A stretch of 5,497 nucleotides of DNA from Planctomycetaceae bacterium (lineage in GTDB: Bacteria > Planctomycetota > Planctomycetia > Planctomycetales > Planctomycetaceae): contig WFOZ01001007.1 in assembly GCA_015487825.1 (NCBI GenBank), forward strand, positions 1-5,497, read 5' to 3'. The notes under the pieces were generated by a model, which was given only the letters and a program-made list of their open reading frames with translations, searched no databases and had not been told where the DNA came from. Position 1 is the first letter of the stretch. Every line of letters starts with the position of its first letter. A program made the position numbers and the translations under genes. This document shows positions 1 to 5,497 of the stretch, piece by piece.

Positions 1-706
1 GTTTTGAAGCGAGCTTTTCCGGGAAGATCGCGCCGCACATAGCAGTGATTCTTTTGATACGAGCGAACTCGGTAATCGGCATAATGCCCGGCACGAGTGG
101 AATGTTACATCCAGCCTGTTCGTACATCTTGCGGAATCGGTAAAAATTATCGTTATCAAAAAAGAGCTGTGTGAACGCGACATCTGCGCCTGCATCTATT
201 TTACGCTTCAAATTGTTCAAGTCTGTAGGCAAATCGGGGGCTTCTGCATGTTTTTCGGGATAGGCTGCGACACCAATTCCCATTTTCGGATAATGTTCTT
301 TGATCAGTTGCACCAGTTCGTTCGCATAACCAAGCCCGCCTTCGGTGGCTTCAAAGGTATCAGCACCTTCCGGAGCATCGCCACGTAAAGCCATGATGTT
401 GTTGACCCCTGCTGCGACCGCGCTGTTGAGGATTTCAACAATTTCTTCGCGCGTTGATCCGACACATGTTAAATGAGCCGTCGTTGGGGTTTCGTATCGT
501 TGCTGAATTTGCTGACACAGATCAACCGTGCGAGTTCGTACGCTCCCCCCGGCACCATAAGTACACGAAATGAACTGAGGCTTGTACTGCAAAAGACAGT
601 CCAGCATCTTAAATAACGAAAGATCCCCTTTCTCTGTTTTGGGAGGGAAAATCTCGATAGAGACGACAGGACGGTCCGATTTGAAAATTTCTGGAAGAGT
701 TCTCAT
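1..706 (-). CDS. metF: 5,10-methylenetetrahydrofolate reductase, C-terminus cut by window edge
   Basis: MetF is the cytoplasmic FAD enzyme that reduces 5,10-methylene-THF to 5-methyl-THF, the methyl donor for methionine synthesis from homocysteine. I translated 235 codons by hand from the ATG at 704-706. The reading frame leaves the left edge, so roughly the last 55-65 residues of a usual 290-300 aa MetF are missing. Family motifs run in order: SIEIFPPKT (16-24, Glu18 matching the catalytic Glu of E. coli MetF), TYGAGGS (49-55), ALRGD (106-110), the YPEKHAEA stretch (149-156) and TQLFFD (179-184). The start is fixed by an in-frame TGA seven codons upstream (725-727) with no other start codon between. 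No clear Shine-Dalgarno site precedes it. It lies divergent to ahcY, which fits a shared methyl-cycle role. Identity is firm; only the 3' end is unknown. Confidence 0.96.
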   Translation of the reverse strand, partial: MRTLPEIFKSDRPVVSIEIFPPKTEKGDLSLFKMLDCLLQYKPQFISCTYGAGGSVRTRTVDLCQQIQQRYETPTTAHLTCVGSTREEIVEILNSAVAAGVNNIMALRGDAPEGADTFEATEGGLGYANELVQLIKEHYPKMGIGVAAYPEKHAEAPDLPTDLNNLKRKIDAGADVAFTQLFFDNDNFYRFRKMYEQAGCNIPLVPGIMPITEFARIKRITAMCGAIFPEKLASK

Positions 707-829
707 AAGCGTAGAAGGGTAATATCACTTTCCGACTGGTGTCCAGAGAGAACCTTGCAGGTGCTGGCAAAATGCAGGGATTTCCCTCGTTTTCTGCTGC
801 GAAGGCTCAATCGCTCTTGTGATTCAGGT
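707..829 (-). other. putative structured metF 5' leader
   Basis: If transcription starts near 829, the metF leader can form three nested or adjacent helices. One is an eight-pair stem, CCTT-GCAG (797-805, one bulged base at 801) with CTGCAAGG (753-760). Within it sits an AGGG/CCCT hairpin with a four-base loop (776-779 with 784-787). Next to it is a CTGG/CCAG hairpin with a three-base loop (736-739 with 743-746), between the main stem and the start codon. I could not match it to the SAM-I, SAM-II, SAH, cobalamin, glycine or THF riboswitch consensus. It may be an undescribed control element or a chance fold. Confidence 0.25.
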
Positions 830-835
830 TTTCTT

Positions 836-865
836 ATTCTATTGTTACGCAAAATATTGATGCAA
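836..865 (-). promoter_or_regulatory. candidate metF promoter
   Basis: Read on the minus strand there is a TAGAAT box (836-841, five of six matches to TATAAT). It is preceded at an 18-base spacer by TTGCAT (860-865), which keeps only the TTG of the consensus -35. The predicted start is near 829 and would give metF an untranslated leader of about 122 nt. The assignment rests on sequence match alone. Confidence 0.35.
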
Positions 866-949
866 TACGTTCAGTGTAGCATCTCTTTATTCTCAGACGA
901 GGGCGGAGACGGGAGTTTCTTGCCGAATTCGTGAGGATTATAGACAAGC

Positions 950-978
950 TTGGCTCATCTTCTAACAATAGCGATAAC
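950..978 (+). promoter_or_regulatory. candidate ahcY promoter
   Basis: TTGGCT (950-955) and GATAAC (973-978) each match four of six consensus positions, with the optimal 17-base spacer. Transcription would begin near 985, leaving about 24 nt before the ATG at 1009. If real, it lies inside the longer reading frame that begins with GTG at 931, and so argues against that start. The match is moderate and unproven. Confidence 0.3.
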
Positions 979-995
979 CTTTCAGATTTTTTTAC

Positions 996-999
996 AGGA
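996..999 (+). promoter_or_regulatory. ribosome binding site deciding the ahcY start
   Basis: AGGA lies nine bases before the ATG at 1009. The alternative GTG at 931 has only a GGGAG (911-915) about 15 bases away, which is too far. The site therefore supports initiation at 1009. Confidence 0.6.
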
Positions 1000-1008
1000 A
1001 TTAACCCG

Positions 1009-2337
1009 ATGTCGTCTACAGAAACGCTTCCTTACAAAGTTAAAGATATCAGTCTGGCCGATTTTGGTCGCAAAGACATTTCTCTTTCCGAAAACGAAAT
1101 GCCCGGCTTGATGTCGCTACGGGAAAAGTATGGCGATTCCAAACCGCTTAAAGGGGCACGCATCGCCGGTTGTCTGCACATGACGATCCAGACGGCTGTG
1201 TTGATGGAAACACTCGTTGCACTCGGGGCGGAAGTTCAGTGGTCTAGCTGTAATATCTTTTCGACACAGGACCACGCTGCCGCTGCAATGGCTGCTGCGG
1301 GGATTCCTGTTTACGCCTGGAAAGGAATGACTGAGGAAGAATTTGACTGGTGTATCGAACAAACCATTTTCTGGCCCGACGGCAAGCCGTTGAACATTAT
1401 CCTCGACGATGGCGGCGACTTAACCGCGATGATTCACAATAAATATCCTGAATTACTGAAGGATATTAAAGGCTTAACAGAAGAAACAACAACCGGCGTT
1501 CATCGCCTGCATCAGATGTTCGAAGAAGGCAAGCTTGGCATCCCCGCCATTAACGTAAACGATTCTGTCACCAAGAGTAAATTCGATAACCTGTACGGTT
1601 GCAGAGAGTCTCTCGCCGATGGCATCAAGCGAGCCACCGATGTGATGATGGCTGGAAAAGTGGTTGTCGTTTGTGGTTACGGCGATGTTGGAAAAGGGTG
1701 TGCAGATGCCATGAAAGGCCTTGGCTCCCGTGTCATCATTACTGAAATCGACCCCATCTGTGCACTGCAAGCCGCGATGGAAGGTTTTCAGGTTTTGACA
1801 ATGGAAGAAGCCGCACCGATGGGAGACATCTTCGTCACAACCACCGGCTGCTGCGATGTCATTCGGGGCGAGCACATGGAAAACATGAAGCATGAAGCGA
1901 TCGTCTGTAACATCGGACACTTCGATTCCGAAATTCAAATCGCGTATTTGAATGATCGGGAAGACATCAAAAAAGAAGTGATCAAAGATGAGTCTCAAGA
2001 AGGCGGACCGGTTCATCGTTACGAATTCCCGAACGGGAAAGCGATTCTTGTTTTGGCAGAAGGTCGACTGGTCAATCTCGGTTGTGCAACCGGGCACCCT
2101 TCATTCGTGATGTCCAACAGTTTTACAAATCAGGTTCTGGGTCAATTAGCACTCTGGCAGGATGGCGACAAATACGATATCGGCGTGCATGTGCTGCCGA
2201 AAGAACTGGATGAAGAAGTCGCCAGGTTGCACCTTGAAAAAATCGGCGTCAAGCTGACAACGCTAACTCAGGAACAGGCGGATTACCTGAACCTTCCGGT
2301 CAACGGACCATTCAAACCCGATTATTACCGCTATTGA
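1009..2337 (+). CDS. ahcY: adenosylhomocysteinase (S-adenosyl-L-homocysteine hydrolase)
   Basis: AhcY reversibly hydrolyses S-adenosylhomocysteine to adenosine and homocysteine in the cytoplasm, relieving product inhibition of methyltransferases. It uses tightly bound NAD. The 442-residue product starts like the family ([14 protein letters not shown] at 9-22). Residues equivalent to the human catalytic set are all present at a constant offset of +3: His57, Asp134, Glu159, Lys189, Asp193 and Cys198. The NAD loop GYGDVGKG is at 223-230, NIGHFD at 301-306, and the C-terminal Lys436/Tyr440 tail (KPDYYRY) that reaches the partner subunit is intact. It is the short form without the roughly 40-residue insertion of many bacterial enzymes; about seven extra residues lie near 322-335. 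The frame is open back to a GTG at 931. Those 26 extra residues are low-complexity and unlike the family, so I choose 1009. Confidence 0.98.
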   Translation: MSSTETLPYKVKDISLADFGRKDISLSENEMPGLMSLREKYGDSKPLKGARIAGCLHMTIQTAVLMETLVALGAEVQWSSCNIFSTQDHAAAAMAAAGIPVYAWKGMTEEEFDWCIEQTIFWPDGKPLNIILDDGGDLTAMIHNKYPELLKDIKGLTEETTTGVHRLHQMFEEGKLGIPAINVNDSVTKSKFDNLYGCRESLADGIKRATDVMMAGKVVVVCGYGDVGKGCADAMKGLGSRVIITEIDPICALQAAMEGFQVLTMEEAAPMGDIFVTTTGCCDVIRGEHMENMKHEAIVCNIGHFDSEIQIAYLNDREDIKKEVIKDESQEGGPVHRYEFPNGKAILVLAEGRLVNLGCATGHPSFVMSNSFTNQVLGQLALWQDGDKYDIGVHVLPKELDEEVARLHLEKIGVKLTTLTQEQADYLNLPVNGPFKPDYYRY

Positions 2338-2395
2338 CTTGAGGAGAGATCCAGAGGCAAAACACCCCTGGCTCCGACAACAGCAGAAGTAAGAT

Positions 2396-2443
2396 CAGGC
2401 CCGGCATTTTTCTCGGAATTTATATTCCGGAAAGCCGGGCCTG
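2396..2443. terminator. GC-rich hairpin between convergent ahcY and fabD, probable shared terminator
   Basis: A perfect 10-bp inverted repeat, CAGGCCCGGC (2396-2405) with GCCGGGCCTG (2434-2443), encloses a second six-pair stem, CGGAAT/ATTCCG (2414-2419 with 2424-2429, loop TTAT). It begins 58 bases after the ahcY stop and, read on the minus strand, 42 bases after the fabD stop. It could therefore end transcription from both sides. Neither side has a real T-run, so it is not a textbook intrinsic terminator. A smaller imperfect hairpin, CCAG/CTGG, lies just after ahcY at 2351-2371. Confidence 0.6.
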
Positions 2444-2485
2444 TTAACGTAAGGTTTGCCACAACTGCGATTGTATAGGTTTCTC

Positions 2486-3409
2486 TTAATCGCTGATGGT
2501 ATCGTCGTTATAATTATCGAAAGGAGTTTTGCGGCTGATCCGTTTCATCAGCCCCTTCAGCACTTTGCCCGGGCCAACTTCACAGAACTGGTCGATACCT
2601 GAATCAAGTAAGTAGTTCATCGAATCTTCCCATCGAACAGGATGGACGACCTGCCTGACAAGAATATCCCGAATTTCTGCAGGATCATCATGCGGTTTGG
2701 CATCGACATTTGAAACGACTGGAATACCGGGGCGTCTAACAGTTACATTTTCCAGTGCTGCTGCAAGTTTTTCTGTTGCAGAATTCATGATGGGCGTGTG
2801 GAAAGCACCTGCCACTTTCAGTGGAATTGCCCGACCGCCTGCCTCCTCTGCCAACGTGAGAGCCTGTTCGCAAGCAGCTTTGTCTCCGGAAACAACAATA
2901 TTTCCCCGGCAAAGATAGTTTGCAATTTTTAGAATCGAATCGGAAGTTGTTGCTTCGTCACAAATTCCCTGGACTTTTTCTTCATCGAGCAGAAGAATAC
3001 TAACCATGCCGGACGGTTTCGCATCTGATGCAGCCTGCATTGCTTCGCCTCTTGTTTTGACAATTCGCAAACCATCTTCGAAAGATAAAGCTTCGGCAAA
3101 TGCTAACGCCGTGTACTCTCCCAGACTTAATCCGGCGACTGCTTTACAGTTTTCGATATGTTCCGGTGCACTCTCTCGAAGAACTTCCAGAGTAGCCAGC
3201 CCGGCAACAAACAGTGCCGGTTGAGAGTACACTGTAGAATTTAGCTTTTCTTCCGGGCCGTTTGCACAAAGCTCGAACAGATCGTATTCGAGGATTTTGG
3301 CAGCCTGATCAAAGAGTAATTTCGCAGCCGGGTATTTCTGAGCAACCTTTACTCCCATACCAACTTGTTGTGCCCCCTGGCCGGGAAACAGGATAGCAGT
3401 CTGACTCAT
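2486..3409 (-). CDS. fabD: malonyl-CoA:ACP transacylase
   Basis: FabD moves the malonyl group from coenzyme A to acyl carrier protein, supplying the extender unit for type II fatty-acid synthesis in the cytoplasm. The 307-residue length is normal for the family. The N-terminus carries FPGQGAQ (8-14, Gln11 for the oxyanion hole). The nucleophile elbow is GLSLGEY (93-99, Ser95). Arg120 matches the arginine that binds the malonyl carboxylate, and AFHTPIM (202-208) holds the catalytic His204. GPGKVLKGL near the end is also typical. The usual His before the active Ser (GHSLGE) is Leu here. The C-terminus ends in a short acidic tail. The start at 3409 has an AAGAGA purine stretch about seven bases upstream. 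It follows plsX by 30 bases, so co-transcription is likely. No further fab gene follows; ahcY converges on it. Confidence 0.97.
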   Translation of the reverse strand: MSQTAILFPGQGAQQVGMGVKVAQKYPAAKLLFDQAAKILEYDLFELCANGPEEKLNSTVYSQPALFVAGLATLEVLRESAPEHIENCKAVAGLSLGEYTALAFAEALSFEDGLRIVKTRGEAMQAASDAKPSGMVSILLLDEEKVQGICDEATTSDSILKIANYLCRGNIVVSGDKAACEQALTLAEEAGGRAIPLKVAGAFHTPIMNSATEKLAAALENVTVRRPGIPVVSNVDAKPHDDPAEIRDILVRQVVHPVRWEDSMNYLLDSGIDQFCEVGPGKVLKGLMKRISRKTPFDNYNDDTISD

Positions 3410-3439
3410 GATTATTCTCTTGGAATCGGTTTTGGAAAA

Positions 3440-4462
3440 TTAAACTGCGGGAACAGGCATCGTAACAAGTTGCTCTGTGATGGAATCGTTGATTTTTCGG
3501 TCATTCATTTTGATGCACGTGGTAAGTGCATTTGACATCGCATGAGCATCACTCGAGCCGTGACATATCATACACAGGCCATCAATTCCCAGCAGAGGGG
3601 CTCCGCCTGTTTCCTGGTACTCGTAGCGTCTGGCAGCTTTCTTGAAAGCATCGCTGGCATTTGTTTTTTCGGTATCCAGGGCGGCAGTAATTTCTTCAGA
3701 AAGAACTCGAAACATCATATCTGCCAGCCCTTCACTTACTTTCAGAACAACATTTCCAACAAAGCCTTCGCAGATGACAACATCAGCTTCCCCTTTAGAG
3801 ATACCACGCCCTTCAATATTCCCGATGTATTGATCTTTCAAGTGGGAGGCCAGTAAAAACTGATTCGCTTCACGGACCAGGCTTGTTCCTTTGCCGTCTT
3901 CGCTTCCAATATTCAACAGGCCAATTTTTGGATTCTCGACACCGAACATTTCCTTCGCATAAATAGAACCCATAACGCCATACTGGTAAAGATGATCGGA
4001 ACGGGCAGCCGGGTTGGCCCCGACATCCATAAGAATACAGTGCCCTTTGAGCGTGGGCAACACGGCTGCAATTCCCGGCCGCTTCACATTTTTCAAAAAC
4101 AGACGCGTCCGCAAACCAGCTGCAACAGATGCACCCGTATTGCCTGCGCTAACAATCGCCTGAACTTCTTTATCTGCCATCAGCTTCCAGCAGAGTGCAA
4201 TCGAGCAGTTTGGTTTTTTCCGCAGGGCAACGGTCGGCTTCTCCTCCATGCTGATAAAACCCTGAGCCGGAACAATTCGCAGGCGATCTTCGGGATAATC
4301 GCCCGTCAGCAATCTCTTTTCTTTAAGCAGTGAAGTCAGCAGATCTGCATCACCAACAAGATCTACCGATAATTGCTCCGCCTGGGCAAGCGCAGTCAGG
4401 GCACCGTCGATATTAATTGAAGGTGCGTCATCACCACCCATTGCATCCAGCGCAATTCGCAT
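3440..4462 (-). CDS. plsX: phosphate acyltransferase PlsX (acyl-ACP:phosphate)
   Basis: PlsX converts acyl-ACP and phosphate into acyl-phosphate, which PlsY then uses to acylate glycerol-3-phosphate. It is a peripheral membrane enzyme at the start of phospholipid synthesis. The 340-residue protein is of usual length and shows the family signatures in order: ALDAMGGDDAP (4-14), SAGNTGA (105-111), LMDVGAN (144-150), GLLNIGSEDGKG (181-192), CEGFVGNVVLK (231-241), GGAPLLGIDG (287-296) and HGSSDA (301-306). The start at 4462 begins with the standard MRIALDAMGG. An AGGA (4475-4478) lies 12 bases upstream, a slightly long gap. It sits between rpmF and fabD, the classic order apart from the missing fabH. 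The 185-base gap to rpmF is long for an operon, so it may also have its own promoter. Confidence 0.98.
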   Translation of the reverse strand: MRIALDAMGGDDAPSINIDGALTALAQAEQLSVDLVGDADLLTSLLKEKRLLTGDYPEDRLRIVPAQGFISMEEKPTVALRKKPNCSIALCWKLMADKEVQAIVSAGNTGASVAAGLRTRLFLKNVKRPGIAAVLPTLKGHCILMDVGANPAARSDHLYQYGVMGSIYAKEMFGVENPKIGLLNIGSEDGKGTSLVREANQFLLASHLKDQYIGNIEGRGISKGEADVVICEGFVGNVVLKVSEGLADMMFRVLSEEITAALDTEKTNASDAFKKAARRYEYQETGGAPLLGIDGLCMICHGSSDAHAMSNALTTCIKMNDRKINDSITEQLVTMPVPAV

Positions 4463-4647
4463 CTGAGCAGACTTTCCTATTGCCTGACGGCATGTGTAGC
4501 TGTCAACAAAGCCTTACAAAAGCGACAGCCGAAACGACTTCCCTGAACCAACAATCAAGGCAGGAAGCTCCTGGCGTTTTGACCGGGAAGCATTCAATTA
4601 AGTCGAGACAGATTTCGCGGTATAGTTCGTAAGATAAAACAGAGCGG
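4463..4647 (-). other. rpmF-plsX intergenic spacer
   Basis: This gap carries no credible gene. Read on the minus strand it holds a CAGGA/TCCTG hairpin with a three-base loop (4561-4573), which could attenuate or mark processing of an rpmF-plsX transcript. It also holds a perfect TTGACA (4501-4506), but no good -10 lies at 16-19 bases downstream (only AATA-type sequence overlapping the plsX ribosome binding site). A separate plsX promoter is therefore possible but weakly supported. Confidence 0.3.
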
Positions 4648-4827
4648 TCAGTCTTCCATCTGGATGACAATTCGCCCCATGTAATACCCACATGTCGGAC
4701 ATGCTGTGTGACTGGGGGTCGGCTGACCACATTGAGCACAACCCTGTAATGCCACAGGTTTTACCGCATCGTGACTACGTCGTTTGCGAGAACGTGTTTT
4801 CGATTGTCGCCTTTTTGGAATTGCCAT
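4648..4827 (-). CDS. rpmF: 50S ribosomal protein L32
   Basis: L32 is a small zinc-binding protein of the large ribosomal subunit. Hand translation from the ATG at 4825-4827 gives 59 residues. It opens with MAIPKRRQSKTRSRKRRS, the near-universal basic L32 start. A four-cysteine zinc knuckle follows (Cys30-x2-Cys33 and Cys43-x2-Cys46, the latter as CPTCGYYMGR), and the protein ends in an acidic MED. It is the cysteine-containing form. AAAGG (4836-4840) lies eight bases upstream as ribosome binding site. The gene is short and is overlapped by longer spurious frames on both strands, so automated calls could miss it. It heads the rpmF-plsX-fabD group. The DUF177 (YceD) gene that often precedes rpmF is not seen. 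Confidence 0.97.
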   Translation of the reverse strand: MAIPKRRQSKTRSRKRRSHDAVKPVALQGCAQCGQPTPSHTACPTCGYYMGRIVIQMED

Positions 4828-4853
4828 CTCTCAAACCTTTTACTTTTCAATCA

Positions 4854-4859
4854 ATTATA
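4854..4859 (-). promoter_or_regulatory. proximal rpmF -10 box
   Basis: A perfect TATAAT, set in an AT-rich stretch, lies on the minus strand and would start transcription near 4847, about 20 nt before the rpmF ATG. No strong -35 is visible: the best hexamers at 16-18 bases are AATGAA-like. It may be a real proximal promoter or a chance match in AT-rich DNA. Confidence 0.4.
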
Positions 4860-5109
4860 TATCTGTACTTCAACACTTCATTAAACTCAACACAGTTGGC
4901 TCAGTTCGCTCTGCAAACTGCCCGCAACTCGAACAATGCAGACAGCAGTGGAGTATCTATACCTCACACCAGGCTAGAACATTCGCACTCTTTTTGAGCT
5001 GGTGGAAATCACCAATCGAACAAAGAAGTGTAGATTTCATGTCCGGATTTTAGTGCGGAACAGAGGCAGTCTTGCCGGAGTCAACATATTGTCCCGCTAC
5101 CAAACCGAA

Positions 5110-5139
5110 ATCCTACGTAGAAACAGCCTGTTTTGTCAA
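5110..5139 (-). promoter_or_regulatory. candidate distal promoter upstream of rpmF
   Basis: A consensus TTGACA (5134-5139) and TAGGAT (5110-5115, four of six) are separated by 18 bases on the minus strand. Transcription would start near 5103, giving rpmF a leader of about 276 nt, or serving a small unannotated transcript. The whole spacer is occupied by dyad symmetry, which strengthens the view that this is a regulated promoter. Confidence 0.4.
5113..5133. promoter_or_regulatory. paired palindromes in the promoter spacer, operator-like
   Basis: AAACAG-C-CTGTTT (5121-5133) is a perfect 13-bp dyad lying between the -35 and -10 of the distal promoter. It abuts a second perfect palindrome, CTACGTAG (5113-5120), that overlaps the -10. 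Such placement is typical of repressor sites. I do not recognise the binding protein, and it is not the E. coli or Bacillus LexA box. Confidence 0.35.
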
Positions 5140-5154
5140 GTATCGGGAAATGTG

Positions 5155-5173
5155 ATTTACAAACAGATTTACA
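5155..5173 (-). repeat. tandem TGTAAAT repeats upstream of the distal promoter
   Basis: TGTAAAT occurs twice on the minus strand (5155-5161 and 5167-5173) with a 12-base period. This puts the copies at about -52 to -70 from the predicted start. The spacing of about one helical turn and the position would suit an activator dimer, but two short copies could also be chance. Confidence 0.3.
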
Positions 5174-5279
5174 GATTGAAAACTGCCTACTGCATCTTCA
5201 ATCCTTGATTTTGGGGTCGATACTATCGGATAGTGCGACAACGAAGCACGGACCAACAAAACTCAACCCCCAATTTAAG

Positions 5280-5373
5280 GCCTGAAAAGGCACTACCTGT
5301 TATTTTCCGGATTCTGCAACGGTATTCCCTTGGGAGTAATAGGTGGGTTGATGTTCAACCCGAATAAACGGGT
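5280..5373. repeat. run of small hairpins
   Basis: Read on the plus strand there are three successive hairpins. GCCT-GAAA-AGGC (5280-5291) has a GNRA tetraloop. TATTCC-CTTG-GGAGTA (5323-5338) has a CUUG tetraloop and one G-U pair. GGGTTGA-TGT-TCAACCC (5345-5361) is a perfect seven-pair stem. The last stem competes with ACCCG/CGGGT (5358-5362 with 5369-5373), since both use the same CCC. This could be an RNA element, a terminator region or DNA operator sites; no known family was recognised. Confidence 0.3.
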
Positions 5374-5497
5374 AAACGAGGATATTAAGCTCTCATCAAT
5401 GAAACGCTGCGCAAAAGTGGCAGAATTTTTGATAGCCACAGAGAGCCCAGAGGAATAGATTGAAAGATTTTGAAGTAACCCAACACCACTTTTTCAG

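Larger units (their letters stand above)
4828..5497. other. 670-base region without a convincing gene
   Basis: No recognisable protein, tRNA or known RNA was found on either strand. The part nearest rpmF holds the promoter elements listed separately and a CAGTT/AACTG hairpin (4902-4906 with 4916-4920). An imperfect dyad, ACTATC-G-GATAGT, lies at 5222-5234, and a TTGGGG/CCCCAA inverted repeat encloses it (5211-5216 with 5268-5273). Several short open frames exist, including a GTG-started frame at 5002-5208 and a frame at 5282-5458. None has a ribosome binding site together with a family motif. At the right edge, minus-strand frames are open for 30-65 codons, so the tail of an outside gene cannot be excluded. 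Confidence 0.5.

Noticed and set aside
735..810. Glycine-riboswitch-like words (AGAGA, GCGAAGG) in the metF-ahcY gap
   Set aside because: The order and spacing of the conserved core do not fit on either strand, and neither gene is a usual target.
880..1008. SAH or SAM riboswitch before ahcY
   Set aside because: GACGAGGGCGGAGACGGGAG looks superficially GC-rich, but it lacks the conserved SAH-riboswitch core and the SAM-I helices.
1474..2097. 207-codon open frame antisense to ahcY
   Set aside because: It lies wholly within the strongly supported ahcY, has no family motif, and is Cys/His-rich as expected of a reverse-strand shadow.
4503..4739. 78-codon minus-strand frame between plsX and rpmF
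   Set aside because: It overlaps rpmF in another frame and has no recognisable motif; rpmF is the clear gene.
4999..5025. GTTCGATT followed by CCA on the minus strand, resembling a tRNA 3' end
   Set aside because: The bases flanking the loop do not pair as a T stem, and no D-arm, anticodon arm or matching acceptor strand lies upstream.
4957..5040. 27-codon minus-strand frame that could be an upstream peptide in an rpmF leader
   Set aside because: It lacks a Shine-Dalgarno site, and its length is within chance expectation.
5002..5208. 68-codon plus-strand frame with a GTG start
   Set aside because: There is no ribosome binding site, no recognised motif and an odd Arg/Cys/Ile-rich composition. 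The candidate minus-strand promoter also lies inside it.

Overview
The window looks like chromosomal DNA of a planctomycete-type bacterium (Planctomycetota). This is inferred from protein style: a short-form AhcY ending in PFKPDYYRY, a compact four-cysteine ribosomal protein L32, and a FabD with a GLSLGEY active-site motif. It is also inferred from weak Shine-Dalgarno sites and moderate GC content judged by eye. The lineage is an inference; the gene identities are firm. No mobile element, CRISPR array, rRNA or tRNA is seen.

Left part (1-2337): metF (minus strand, 3' end cut by the window edge) and ahcY (plus strand) are divergent around a 302-base control region (707-1008). Both serve the methyl cycle. 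MetF makes 5-methyl-THF to remethylate homocysteine. AhcY cleaves the S-adenosylhomocysteine left by SAM-dependent methylation back to homocysteine and adenosine. The control region holds a candidate metF promoter with a leader of about 122 nt that can fold, and a candidate ahcY promoter just before the preferred ahcY start at 1009.

Middle (2338-2485): ahcY and fabD converge on a short spacer with a long GC-rich hairpin (2396-2443), probably a shared terminator.

Right-centre (2486-4827): the minus-strand cluster rpmF-plsX-fabD couples ribosomal protein L32 to phospholipid and fatty-acid synthesis. PlsX makes acyl-phosphate from acyl-ACP, and FabD makes malonyl-ACP. The cluster is shorter than the textbook one: there is no fabH between plsX and fabD, and no fabG, acpP or fabF after fabD. 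rpmF (59 aa) is easily missed because longer spurious frames overlap it.

Right end (4828-5497): 670 bases without a convincing gene, upstream of rpmF. It holds a TATAAT box close to rpmF and a more distal candidate promoter (TTGACA/TAGGAT) whose spacer contains a 13-bp dyad, with tandem TGTAAAT repeats just upstream. Further out is a run of small hairpins (5280-5373). These regulatory readings come from pattern recognition only. I see no clear undescribed multi-gene system; the non-coding control regions are the parts most worth a second look.
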